Shown: one piece after another, positions 35,790 to 44,387 of the stretch | How the letters are laid out: each line of letters opens with the position of its first letter | Position numbering within the stretch: the stretch's first letter is position 1 | Assembly (NCBI RefSeq): GCF_022179345.1 | Contig: NZ_BPQR01000046.1 | Location: 1-64,000, forward strand | DNA: 64,000 bases | Source of the DNA: Methylobacterium jeotgali | GTDB taxonomy: Bacteria; Pseudomonadota; Alphaproteobacteria; Rhizobiales; Beijerinckiaceae | Direction: 5' to 3' | Notes under the pieces: generated by a model | The model's database searches: none | Seen by the model: the letters and a program-made list of their open reading frames with translations, nothing else | What the model was told of the DNA's origin: nothing | Position numbers and translations under genes: made by a program

Positions 35790-37178
35790 ATGGCCGACCT
35801 CGCACCGATCCTGAACGACATCGACCGCGACCTCGACAACGCCCTGGAGCGGCTGTTCGCCTTCCTGCGCATCCCCTCGATCTCGACGGACCCGGCCTAT
35901 GCCGGCCACTGCCGCGAGGCGGCCGCCTGGCTGCACGGGCATCTCGAGGCGCTCGGCTTCGAGACGAGCGTCGAGGAGACCTCGCTGCATCCGGTGGTGC
36001 TGGCGCATGCGCCGAAGCCCGGCACGCCGCACGTGCTGTTCTACGGACACTACGACGTGCAGCCCGTCGACCCGCTGGAGCTGTGGGAGACGCCGCCCTT
36101 CGAGCCGCACATCGCGGAGGATGCCGGGGCCAAGCGCATCGTCGGACGCGGCGCCTCCGACGACAAGGGCCAAGTGATGACCTTCATCGAGGCCTGCCGC
36201 GCCTTCAAGGCGATGGAGGGCGAATTACCCTGCGGCGTCACCATCCTGATCGAGGGCGCCGAGGAGAACGGCTCGCAGGGGCTGCCCGAATGGGTCGCGG
36301 CGAACCGGGAGAAGCTCGGCGCCGACATCGTGCTCGTCTGCGACACCAGCATGTGGAACCCGACGACGCCGGCGATCACCACGGCTCTGCGCGGCCTCGC
36401 CTATTTCGAGGTGAAGGTGACCTGCGCCGACCGCGACCTGCATTCCGGCTTCTTCGGGGGCGCGGCGCGAAACCCCATCCACGTCCTCTCGCGGATCATC
36501 GCCGACCTCCACGATGCGGACGGGCGCGTGGCGCTGCCGGGCTTCTACGAGGGCGTGCGCGAGACGCCCCCCGAGGTGCTGGAGCAGTGGCGCGGCCTGG
36601 GGCTCACCGCCGAGAGCTTCTTGGGGCCGATCGGCCTCAGCGAGCCCGCGGGCGAGAAGGGCCGGCTCATCCTCGAGATGGTGCAGTCGCGCCCGGCCTG
36701 CGACGTCAACGGCATCATCGGCGGCTACACCGGCGAGGGCACCAAGACGGTGATCGCCTCCACCGCCAGCGCCAAGGTCTCGTTCCGCCTCGTGGGCGAC
36801 CAGGACCCGGCGGTGCTCGCAAAGACCTTCGAGGCCTTCGTGCGCGAGCGCGTGCCGGCGGACTGCAAGGTCGAGGTCATCACCTACAAGGGCTCGCGGG
36901 CGATCGCGCTGCCCTACGACATGCCGGAGCTGGCGCTCGCCAAGGCCGCGCTCGAGGCGGAATGGGGCGTGCCTCCGGTGACGGTGGGCGCCGGCGGCTC
37001 GATCCCGATCGTCGGCGACTTCAAGCGGCTCCTCGACCGCAACACCCTGCTGATCGGCTTCGGCCTCGACGACGACCGCATCCACTCGCCGAACGAGAAA
37101 TACGCGCTCACGAGCTTCCACAAGGGCGCCCGCTCCTGGGCGCGCATCCTCTCCGCCTTCGGGCAGGCGCGGGCCTGA
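35790..37178 (+). CDS. M20-family metallopeptidase (dipeptidase-like)
   Basis: 462 aa with the di-zinc M20 layout: LFYGHYDVQP near residues 78-87, RGASDDKGQ (bridging Asp) near 117-125, the catalytic EGAEENGSQG near 150-159, a lid domain (about 200-360) and a final His region. It resembles the CNDP/Dug1-like subgroup that cleaves dipeptides, acylamino acids or related amides; no signal peptide. It is divergent from the aldehyde oxidoreductase operon across a 232-base gap and precedes the glycosyltransferase by 16 bases. Confidence 0.9.
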   Translation: MADLAPILNDIDRDLDNALERLFAFLRIPSISTDPAYAGHCREAAAWLHGHLEALGFETSVEETSLHPVVLAHAPKPGTPHVLFYGHYDVQPVDPLELWETPPFEPHIAEDAGAKRIVGRGASDDKGQVMTFIEACRAFKAMEGELPCGVTILIEGAEENGSQGLPEWVAANREKLGADIVLVCDTSMWNPTTPAITTALRGLAYFEVKVTCADRDLHSGFFGGAARNPIHVLSRIIADLHDADGRVALPGFYEGVRETPPEVLEQWRGLGLTAESFLGPIGLSEPAGEKGRLILEMVQSRPACDVNGIIGGYTGEGTKTVIASTASAKVSFRLVGDQDPAVLAKTFEAFVRERVPADCKVEVITYKGSRAIALPYDMPELALAKAALEAEWGVPPVTVGAGGSIPIVGDFKRLLDRNTLLIGFGLDDDRIHSPNEKYALTSFHKGARSWARILSAFGQARA

Positions 37179-37194
37179 GCGCGGGTTTTCCGTC

Positions 37195-38961
37195 TTGCGC
37201 CTGATCCCGCGCGCCCTGTCGCGGAGGCTCTCCCGCGCCCTGCGGCCGCCCTTCCGCGGGCTGTCGCACGGGCACGAAGGCTACCGCTTCGAGCGCAAGG
37301 CGCGGGCCTATTGCTACCTGCCGCCGCGCCCGCCGGCGGACCTCGCGGGCGCGCTCGCCGCGCTCGGCGAGCGCCCGCGCTTCTCGGTGCTGACCCCGGT
37401 CTGGAACGTGGAAGGCCGCTTCCTCGAGGCGGCCGTCGCCTCGGTCGTCGCCCAGTGGTACCCGGACTGGGAGCTGATCCTCGTCGACGACGCCAGCACC
37501 CGCGCCGACACGAAGGCCGCCCTCGACCGCATCGATCATCCGAACATCCGCATCCTGCGCGCGCCCGAGAACCGGGGCATCGCGGCCACCACCAACGCGG
37601 CGCTCGCCGAGGCGACCGGCGACACGATCGTCTTCCTCGACCACGACGACCTGCTGACGCCGGACTGCCTCTACGAGCTTGCGCGGACCATCGCCCGCAC
37701 GGGGGCGGATTTCGTCTACTCCGACGAGGACAAGATCGACGGCGAGGGCCGCTACGCCTCGCCCTTTTTCAAGCCCGACTGGTCCCCCGATGCCCTGATG
37801 AGCATCATGTACACCTGCCACGTCACGGCGATGCGCCGGAGCCTCGTGGAGGCGGTCGGCGGGCTGCGCTCCGGCTACGACGGCGCCCAGGACTACGACC
37901 TCGCGCTGCGGATCACCGAGCGTACCGACCGGATCGCCCACGTGCCGCGGGTCCTCTACCACTGGCGCATCCTGCCGGAGTCGCTGGCCTCCGGTGCCGA
38001 GGCCAAGCCCTACGCCCACGACGCCGTCCGCCGGCTCAAGGAGGACGCACTCGTCCGCCGCGGCACGCCCGGCACCGTCGAGCCGGTCGCCGGCCTGCCC
38101 GGCCAGTTCCGGGTGAACTACGCGCCGCAGGGCGAGCTCCTCGTCTCGATCGTCGTGCCGAGCCGCAACAACGGGCGGCTCCTCACCGCCTGCCTCGACG
38201 CGGTGCAGACCCGCAGCACCTGGAGCCAGGTCGAGTTCCTGATCCTCGACAACGGCAGCGACGCGCCGGAGACGCTGAGCGCCCTCGACGCGCTGGGACG
38301 GCGGGCGAACGTGCGGGTGCTGCCCGATCCGCGCCCCTTCAACTACTCGGCCCTGAACAACCGCGGCGCGGCCTACGCGACGGGCGAGATCCTGCTCTTC
38401 CTCAACGACGACACCGAGCCCCAGACCCCCGACTGGCTGGAGCGGATGATCGGCTACGCGCAGCAGCCCCATGTCGGGGCGGTCGGCGCCCGGCTGCATT
38501 TTCCCGACGGCAGCATCCAGCACTGCGGGGTCGTGAACCTCCTCGACGGGCCGGGCCACGCCTTCTACCGCAAGCCCGGCACCAGGCCCGCCGATTTCGG
38601 CCGCGACACGCTGGAGTACGACTGGCTCGCCGTCACCGGCGCCTGCCTGATGATCGAGCGAAAAAAGTTCGAGCGGGTCGGCGGTTTCGACGAGAGCCTT
38701 CCGGTCGCCTACAACGACGTCGAGCTATGCCTGCGCCTGCACGGGGCCGGCCTCTACAACGTGGTCTGCCAGGCGGCGGTCGTCACCCACCACGAATCCG
38801 CGAGCCGCGGCTCCGACGATGCCGATCCGGGAAAGCAGGCGCGGCTGCTGGCCGACCGGCGCCGGCTCTGGGACCTGCACCCGGGCTTCCTCGCCCACGA
38901 CCCCTTCCACAACCCGAACTTAGAGCCGAACAGCGGCCTGTTCCGGCCGATGCGCCCATGA
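37195..38961 (+). CDS. tandem family 2 glycosyltransferase
   Basis: 588 aa from TTG 37195 with two GT-A domains in series. Domain one (about residues 60-290) has FSVLTPVWN, VDDAST and FLDHDDLL. Domain two (about 315-560) has SIVVPSRNNG, LDNGSD, FLNDDTEP and VTGACLMI with YNDVELCLRL. Two active-looking catalytic sites suggest a processive or dual-linkage enzyme building a surface polysaccharide or O-antigen. There is no membrane segment. Its stop overlaps the ATG of the HAD gene, so the pair is co-translated. Confidence 0.9.
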   Translation: MRLIPRALSRRLSRALRPPFRGLSHGHEGYRFERKARAYCYLPPRPPADLAGALAALGERPRFSVLTPVWNVEGRFLEAAVASVVAQWYPDWELILVDDASTRADTKAALDRIDHPNIRILRAPENRGIAATTNAALAEATGDTIVFLDHDDLLTPDCLYELARTIARTGADFVYSDEDKIDGEGRYASPFFKPDWSPDALMSIMYTCHVTAMRRSLVEAVGGLRSGYDGAQDYDLALRITERTDRIAHVPRVLYHWRILPESLASGAEAKPYAHDAVRRLKEDALVRRGTPGTVEPVAGLPGQFRVNYAPQGELLVSIVVPSRNNGRLLTACLDAVQTRSTWSQVEFLILDNGSDAPETLSALDALGRRANVRVLPDPRPFNYSALNNRGAAYATGEILLFLNDDTEPQTPDWLERMIGYAQQPHVGAVGARLHFPDGSIQHCGVVNLLDGPGHAFYRKPGTRPADFGRDTLEYDWLAVTGACLMIERKKFERVGGFDESLPVAYNDVELCLRLHGAGLYNVVCQAAVVTHHESASRGSDDADPGKQARLLADRRRLWDLHPGFLAHDPFHNPNLEPNSGLFRPMRP

Positions 38962-40772
38962 CCGCACCCTCGCTCGCGGAACGCTGGTCAGAAAGAATCG
39001 AGGCGGCGGAGGTGGTGTCCTTCGACGTGTTCGACACGCTGTTCGTGCGCTTCGTCGCGAGCCCGGAGGACGTGTTCGACCTCGTCGGAGCCCGGCACGG
39101 GCTTCCCGATTTCCGCCGCCGCCGGATCGCTGCGCAGCGGGACGCCTTCAGGGTCATGCGGGCCGCCGGCCGCCGGGAGATCGACCTCGACGGCATCTAC
39201 GCCTTCCTGTCCGATCTCGGCGTGGCAGCCGAGACGTTGAAGCGCTCCGAGTGGGAGATCGAGCAGGCGGTGCTGCGCCCGAACCCGGAGATGCTGCCGG
39301 TGCTCGCCGTTGCCCGAGCGGCGGGAAAGCCCTGCGTACTCCTCTCCGACATGTATCTGCCGCGCGCCTTCTTCGAGGAACTCTGCGCCACGCACGGCCT
39401 CGCCTTCGCCGACCTCTTCGTGTCGAGCGAGAGGCAGGCGACGAAGCGCGACGACGGCGCTCTCTTTACCCTCGTGGCCGAGACCCTCGGCGTGCCGCCC
39501 GGCCGCATCCTCCACATCGGCGACAACGCCGAGTCGGACGTGCGCCAGGGCCGCGAGCGGGGCATCGAGACGGTCCACTACGCGGCGACCCATCCCCGAC
39601 CCGTGCCGGCGGGTCCGGGCCCCGCCCACGCGGTCGCCGCTGGGCTCGGCACCTATGCCGGGCTCGACGCGTCGCGCTCCCTCTGGTGGCGGGTCGGCTT
39701 CGCGGCGGGCGCGCCCGCCACCTTCGCCCTGCGCCGCTGGCTCGCGGAGAAGGCGAAGGCCGATCGCCTCGACCTCATGCTGCTCCTGTCCCGCGACGGT
39801 TACGGGCTCGCCGGGCTCTGGCCGGAGGAGGCGGTGCCGGCCCGCTACTTCCGGGGCTCGCGGGTGCTGTTCACGCTCGCCGGCGCGAGCGAGCGGGAGT
39901 TCGAGGCGCTGGTGCCGTTCCTGCTCTCCGGCGGGCTCGGGCTGACGGTCGGAGAGCTGTTCGAGCGCATCGGCCTCGATCCCCCCGCGGAGAGCCTGCT
40001 CGCCGATCTCGGCCTGTCGGCGGAGACGCCCTTCACCCGCCGCAACGAGCGCGCGGTCGAGTCTCTGCTCCGGGTGATACGCCGGCCGATCCTCCAGGCC
40101 TGCCTCGCGGCCCGGCGCGGCCTCCACGCCGCCTGCCGGGAGGCGGGCCTGCGGGAGGGCATGCGTGTTGGGGTGTTCGACCTCGGCTGGCGAGGTTCCA
40201 CACAGGTCGCCCTGGAGCGGGCGCTGGCGCCCCTCGTCGGGGTCTCGGTGCGGGGCTACTACCTCTGCCTGCGCGCGGAGGTCGCGAACGCCGCCGCGCT
40301 GCTGGCCGAGGCCGGACTGCCGGCCAGAACCCAAAAAGCGCTCTACGAGAACCGGGTGGCGGCCGAGCTCCTGTTCTCCGCCCCCCACGGCTCCGTGCGG
40401 GGCTGCCTGCGCGGCGCGGACGGCGGCCCCCGCTTCGAGGAGGATCCGGGCCGCGACGCGGACCCGCGCCTTCCGGGCGTCGCCGCCGAGATCGAGGCCG
40501 GCATCCGGGCGGGCGTCGCCGAGATCGAGCGGCTCTCGGCGAGCGTGCCGGTCGACCTCGGGCCGCTGGCGCTGACCGCCCCTCTGCTGCGCCTCGCCAC
40601 CGCACCGACGCCGGAGGAGGCCCGAGAGATCGGCGGGCTCCACAACTTCGACGCCTGGGGCAGCAGCCGGCTCAGGCGCACCTACGCCGCCCGCCGGGAG
40701 GCGGGGATCAAGCGCCTGCGCGGAGACGCCTGGCCCGCGGGGCTGGCGGCCTTGCCTCGCGAGGAGACCTGA
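38958..40772 (+). CDS. large HAD-domain protein linked to glycosyltransferase
   Basis: 604 aa. Residues 15-215 are a HAD hydrolase: SFDVFDTLFVR (nucleophile and acid Asp), LLSDMYLPR, and the lid or motif III/IV residues ATKRDDG and HIGDNAESD. The remaining 390 residues have no family I recognise, but include LMLLLSRDGYGLAGLW and GVFDLGWRGSTQVALE, which look like repeats of a degenerate second HAD-like or Rossmann fold. Proteins of this layout occur in capsule and O-antigen clusters and overlap glycosyltransferase genes, as here (ATGA). A phosphatase acting on a sugar or lipid-linked intermediate is inference. Confidence 0.78.
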   Translation: MTAPSLAERWSERIEAAEVVSFDVFDTLFVRFVASPEDVFDLVGARHGLPDFRRRRIAAQRDAFRVMRAAGRREIDLDGIYAFLSDLGVAAETLKRSEWEIEQAVLRPNPEMLPVLAVARAAGKPCVLLSDMYLPRAFFEELCATHGLAFADLFVSSERQATKRDDGALFTLVAETLGVPPGRILHIGDNAESDVRQGRERGIETVHYAATHPRPVPAGPGPAHAVAAGLGTYAGLDASRSLWWRVGFAAGAPATFALRRWLAEKAKADRLDLMLLLSRDGYGLAGLWPEEAVPARYFRGSRVLFTLAGASEREFEALVPFLLSGGLGLTVGELFERIGLDPPAESLLADLGLSAETPFTRRNERAVESLLRVIRRPILQACLAARRGLHAACREAGLREGMRVGVFDLGWRGSTQVALERALAPLVGVSVRGYYLCLRAEVANAAALLAEAGLPARTQKALYENRVAAELLFSAPHGSVRGCLRGADGGPRFEEDPGRDADPRLPGVAAEIEAGIRAGVAEIERLSASVPVDLGPLALTAPLLRLATAPTPEEAREIGGLHNFDAWGSSRLRRTYAARREAGIKRLRGDAWPAGLAALPREET

Positions 40773-40778
40773 GACCGG

Positions 40779-41174
40779 TCAGAACCGACGTCCGCGCCCA
40801 TCGAGGCTGTAGGCGCCGGGGCCGGCGGCGGCGAGATAGAGGAACACGAAGCAGAACAGGATCGCGGCGTCGCCCCCGTTCACTGCCGGGAAGAAGTTCT
40901 TGGACCCGTGGGCCATGAAGTAGGCCACCGCCATGTTGCCCGAGAGGAGGAAGGCGGTCGGCCGCGTGAACAGCCCGAGGATGATCAGCACGCCGCCGAC
41001 GATCTCGATCACCCCCTGCACCCCGAGGAGCGAGAGCAGCTCCGGCGCCGGCATCGAGCGCGGCGGGAAGTTCAGGAGCTTCTGGGTGCCGTGCTCGAGG
41101 AACAGCAGCCCCGAGACGACGCGCAGGAGGGCGAGCGCGATCGGCGCGTATCCGGACAGGCGGGGAAGGGCCAT
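40779..41174 (-). CDS. DoxX-family membrane protein
   Basis: 131 aa with four hydrophobic helices. Start ATG 41174 gives the usual N-terminus; LLRVVSGLLFLEHGTQKL carries the conserved His-Gly of DoxX/DUF417-like proteins, then GVIEIVGGVLIILGLFTRP and AILFCFVFLYLAAAG. DoxX proteins are linked to quinone or thiol oxidation and oxidative-stress complexes, but most members, including this one, have no assigned activity. It converges with the HAD gene (6-base gap). Confidence 0.85.
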   Translation of the reverse strand: MALPRLSGYAPIALALLRVVSGLLFLEHGTQKLLNFPPRSMPAPELLSLLGVQGVIEIVGGVLIILGLFTRPTAFLLSGNMAVAYFMAHGSKNFFPAVNGGDAAILFCFVFLYLAAAGPGAYSLDGRGRRF

Positions 41175-41401
41175 GCGGGCGATGTCTCCAGGCTGCGCCG
41201 CGGGGCCTGCGGCGCGCGCATCGCAGCGCACAACGCGCGCGCGTGTCAATCGCGCCGGGCCCGCGCCGTGCGGGCCCGCACGGTCCGCGGATCGGCGGCG
41301 GCGGGGCGGCTTGCGGAGGGCCCACGCTTGAAGCCAAGGTCGCGTCGTCGGCCCACGGCAACGCGCGGCCGGCGCTCGGGGAACGGCTCGGGGGGAAACG
41401 G

Positions 41402-41782
41402 GTGCTGGTTCCGGTCTGGACGATGGTGGTGCTCGCCGGCACCATGATCGTGAAGCATTACGTGGCCGATTTCGTCCTCCAGACCGATTGGATGGCGCAC
41501 GGCAAGGAGCGCGTCCGCGGCTGGCTCGCGCCGCTCGCTGCCCACGCCGCCTGCCACGCGGCCGCCACCCTGATCGTGGCGCTCGTCGTCATGCCCCGCC
41601 TGTGGTGGCTGGCGCTCATCGATTTCGCGATCCATTTCTGCGTCGACCGGTGCAAGACGCTGGTCTCCCGCACCGGCCGCTGGAATCCCGGCCAGGTGCA
41701 GTTCTGGTGGCTGCTCGGCTTCGACCAGATGCTGCACGCCCTGACCGATCTCGGGCTGGTGGCCGCCTTCCTCACGCTGTGA
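41402..41782 (+). CDS. DUF3307-like membrane protein
   Basis: About 126 aa from GTG 41402, just after a GGGGGG(A)AA ribosome-like site; in-frame starts further upstream (about 41243) would add a basic, Gly-rich leader unlike the family. MIVKHYVADFVLQTDWM and HAACHAAATLIVAL match DUF3307, a small inner-membrane family with three or four helices, conserved His and Asp, and the ending FDQMLHALTDLGL. Function unknown. It lies divergent from the DoxX gene. Confidence 0.75.
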   Translation: MLVPVWTMVVLAGTMIVKHYVADFVLQTDWMAHGKERVRGWLAPLAAHAACHAAATLIVALVVMPRLWWLALIDFAIHFCVDRCKTLVSRTGRWNPGQVQFWWLLGFDQMLHALTDLGLVAAFLTL

Positions 41783-41912
41783 GGGCCGCACCCGCAGCGC
41801 CCGGCGCCGCCTTCGACGCCCGGCCGGATTCCGGTTAACGTTCATGCCCTATGAACGCCGGAGCGGTCCGGGTTGCCCGGATGGCCATGGACGGGCTCTG
41901 GAGGGGGCGGCG

Positions 41913-43541
41913 GTGAGCGAGACCATGTCGGAGCCTTCCTTCCCGGACGCCGCGCTCGCTGGCACGCCCGAAGGTCCGCCGGCCTGGGAGGTCGTGCTGC
42001 CGGAGGAGGGCGCCACCGAGGACATGGGGCGCTTCCTCGCCGGCTTCCTGATGCCCGGCGACCTCGTCGCGCTCTCCGGCGGCCTCGGCGGCGGCAAGAC
42101 GACGCTCGCCCGGGCGATGATCCGGGAGCTGACCCGCGACGACGGGCTCGAGGTGCCGAGCCCGACCTTCACCCTGGTGCAGCCCTACGAGGCGGCGAAC
42201 GGGACCGCGGTCGTCCACGCCGACCTCTACCGCCTGCGGGGCTCGGACGAGCTCGTCGAGCTCGGCTTCGAGGAGATGACCGAGGACGCGATCACCCTCG
42301 TCGAGTGGCCCGAGCGGCTGCCGCCGCGCGAGGGGCCGACGCTCTCTGTCGATCTGTCGCTGCGGCCCGAGTTCGGGCCGGAGGCGCGCCTCGTGCGCAT
42401 CAACGGCACCGACGGCATGCGCGAGCGCATCGACCGGGCCCGGGCGATCCGCAGGCTGCTCGCCGCCTCCGGCTGGGACGAGGCCGAGCGCGAGCACATG
42501 CAGGGGGACGCCTCCTCGCGCGGCTACGAGCGGCTGCGCAAGCCCGACGGGTCGAGCGCCGTGCTGATGATCTCGCCCGCCCGCCCCGACGGGCCGCCGG
42601 TCAGGGCCGGCAAGTCCTACAGCGCCATCGTCAAGCTCGCCGAGCGGGTCGACGCCTTCGTGGCCATGGACCGGGCCTTGAGGGCGTTGGGCTTCTCCGC
42701 CCCGCGCATCTACGGCGAGGACCTCGCCGCCGGTCTCCTGATCCTTGAGGACCTCGGCGCCGAGCCCGTGGTCGACGCCGCCGGCCCGCGACCCGAGCGC
42801 TACGCGGAGGCAACGCGGCTCCTCGCCAAGCTCCACGCCACGGAGCTGCCCGCGGTGCTGCCCGTCGCCCAAGGGATCGACCACGCCCTGCCCGCCTACG
42901 ACGCCGAGGCGCTGCTGTTCGAGGCGGAGCTGATGCCGGACTGGTACGCTCCGGCGGTCGCCGGCGTCGATCTCACCCGCCCGGCACGGGCCGAGTTCGT
43001 GGCGCTCTGGGCCGAGGCGCTCGGGATCGCCCACAAGGGCCGCCAGACCTGGACCTTGCGCGACTACCACTCCCCCAACCTGATCTGGCTTCCCGAGCGG
43101 GAGGGGCTGGAGCGGGTCGGGCTCATCGACTTCCAGGACGCGGTGCTCGGGCATCCGGCCTACGACGTCGCCTCGCTCCTCCAGGACGCGCGGGTCGACA
43201 CCAGCGCCGAGTTCGAGCTGCGGCTCCTCGGCCTCTACGCCCGCGAGCGCCGCGTCCGCGAGCCGGAGTTCGACGTGCAGGGCTTCGCCCGCGCCTACGC
43301 GGTGCTCGCCGCGCAGCGCGCCACCAAGATTTTGGGCATCTTCGCGAGACTGGACAAGCGCGACGGCAAGCCCGGCTACCTCGCCCACCTGCCGCGCATC
43401 GAGGGCTACCTCGCCCGCAACCTCGCCCATCCGAGCCTGACGCGCCTGCGCCTCTGGCACGAGCAGCACATGCCGAGCCTCGCGCCGAGGCTCGCCCCGG
43501 CACCGCCGGAGGAAGCGGCGGCGCCCGAGGGGGAGCCCTGA
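41913..43541 (+). CDS. TsaE ATPase fused to AmgK-like sugar kinase
   Basis: 542 aa from GTG 41913, with GGAGGGGG about 7 bases upstream; ATG 41844 is a weaker start. Residues 20-165 are TsaE, the ATPase of the t6A37 tRNA-modification complex (Walker A GGLGGGKTTLAR, VPSPTFTLVQPY, HADLYRLRG, ITLVEWPERL). Residues 180-520 are an aminoglycoside-phosphotransferase fold (GDASSRGYERLRKPDG, LRDYHSPNLIWL as catalytic loop, LIDFQDAVLGHPAYD), close to AmgK, which phosphorylates MurNAc and GlcNAc in cell-wall recycling. The fusion is common in Alphaproteobacteria, often followed by murU; here a VOC gene follows by one base. Confidence 0.92.
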   Translation: MSETMSEPSFPDAALAGTPEGPPAWEVVLPEEGATEDMGRFLAGFLMPGDLVALSGGLGGGKTTLARAMIRELTRDDGLEVPSPTFTLVQPYEAANGTAVVHADLYRLRGSDELVELGFEEMTEDAITLVEWPERLPPREGPTLSVDLSLRPEFGPEARLVRINGTDGMRERIDRARAIRRLLAASGWDEAEREHMQGDASSRGYERLRKPDGSSAVLMISPARPDGPPVRAGKSYSAIVKLAERVDAFVAMDRALRALGFSAPRIYGEDLAAGLLILEDLGAEPVVDAAGPRPERYAEATRLLAKLHATELPAVLPVAQGIDHALPAYDAEALLFEAELMPDWYAPAVAGVDLTRPARAEFVALWAEALGIAHKGRQTWTLRDYHSPNLIWLPEREGLERVGLIDFQDAVLGHPAYDVASLLQDARVDTSAEFELRLLGLYARERRVREPEFDVQGFARAYAVLAAQRATKILGIFARLDKRDGKPGYLAHLPRIEGYLARNLAHPSLTRLRLWHEQHMPSLAPRLAPAPPEEAAAPEGEP

Positions 43542-43542
43542 G

Positions 43543-43971
43543 ATGATCCAGCCGCGCCTGAGCCTCGTGACCCTGGGCACGCACGACCTTTCCCGCGCCG
43601 TCGCCTTCTACGAGGCGCTCGGCTGGACGCGGGCGGCCATCGCCTCGGACGGCGTCGCCTTCTTCCAGGCGGGCGGCACCGTGCTGTCGCTCTACCCGCG
43701 GGAGAACCTCGCCGCGGATGCGGGCGTGCCGGCGGAGGGCGAGGGCTTTCGCGGCTTCACCCTCGCCTACAACACCGCCAGCCGGGAGGAGACCGATGCG
43801 GTGCTCGCCGCCGCCGTCGCCGCCGGGGGCCGCCTGGTGAAGGCGGCCGAGGAGGCGTTCTGGGGCGGCTATTCCGGCTACTTCGCTGACCCGGACGGCA
43901 CGCTCTGGGAGGTCGCCTGGAATCCGGGCCTGCTGCCGCAGCCCGACGGCTCGGCGCGCCTGTCCGGCTAA
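43543..43971 (+). CDS. VOC/glyoxalase-like protein
   Basis: 142 aa with two beta-alpha-beta-beta-beta modules of the vicinal oxygen chelate fold: SLVTLGTHDLSRAVAFYEAL at the start and GYSGYFADPDGTLWEVAWNP at the end. Candidate metal ligands are H in GTHDL and E in WEVAW. Members are glyoxalases, dioxygenases or antibiotic-binding proteins; no specific substrate can be assigned. The ATG is one base after the TsaE-kinase stop, so it is co-expressed. It converges with the gene at 43972 with no gap. Confidence 0.85.
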   Translation: MIQPRLSLVTLGTHDLSRAVAFYEALGWTRAAIASDGVAFFQAGGTVLSLYPRENLAADAGVPAEGEGFRGFTLAYNTASREETDAVLAAAVAAGGRLVKAAEEAFWGGYSGYFADPDGTLWEVAWNPGLLPQPDGSARLSG

Positions 43972-44307
43972 TCAGCCGGGCGGCGGGGCGGCCTCGCGCG
44001 GGCGTTGCCGGAGCGCGGCCTCAAGGGGCGCACGCGCCGCGACGGCGCCGGACGCGGTGCGCTCCTTCCATCGCGGCATCGCCATGCGCGCGAAATGCGC
44101 GCGCAGCCAGCCGGGCGTGAGAATCAGGCCCGAATCGGTGGTGATCCAGGGCGTCGCGTCGTCCTCGGCGAGCGCCCGGCGCGCCTCCGCGAGCGCCAGC
44201 CGGAGGCTGCCGTAGGAGTGTGGCTCGACGGCCTTCGGCGCGGTGGGACCGCTCTCCCAGAGGGTCAGCGACGCGGGTCGGTCGAGATCGGCGCTGTCGA
44301 GATGCAT
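43972..44307 (-). CDS. conserved hypothetical protein
   Basis: 111 aa from ATG 44307. It begins MHLDSADLDRPASLTLWESG and contains YGSLRLALAEARRALAEDD and TPWITTDSGLILTPGWLRAH, followed by a basic tail. There are no membrane segments, signal peptide or cysteines. The pattern of short helices and a TTDSG turn recurs in small hypothetical proteins of Hyphomicrobiales, but I cannot name a family. It lies 80 bases downstream of the esterase gene on the same strand and could be the last gene of that operon. Confidence 0.65.
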   Translation of the reverse strand: MHLDSADLDRPASLTLWESGPTAPKAVEPHSYGSLRLALAEARRALAEDDATPWITTDSGLILTPGWLRAHFARMAMPRWKERTASGAVAARAPLEAALRQRPREAAPPPG

Positions 44308-44387
44308 GGGCCCGATCGCTGTGGATAACCGCGAGGGCTTCCGCAGCTTTCGTGCCAGAGGGTCCCGGCGCCGGGCCGACGCCGTTC

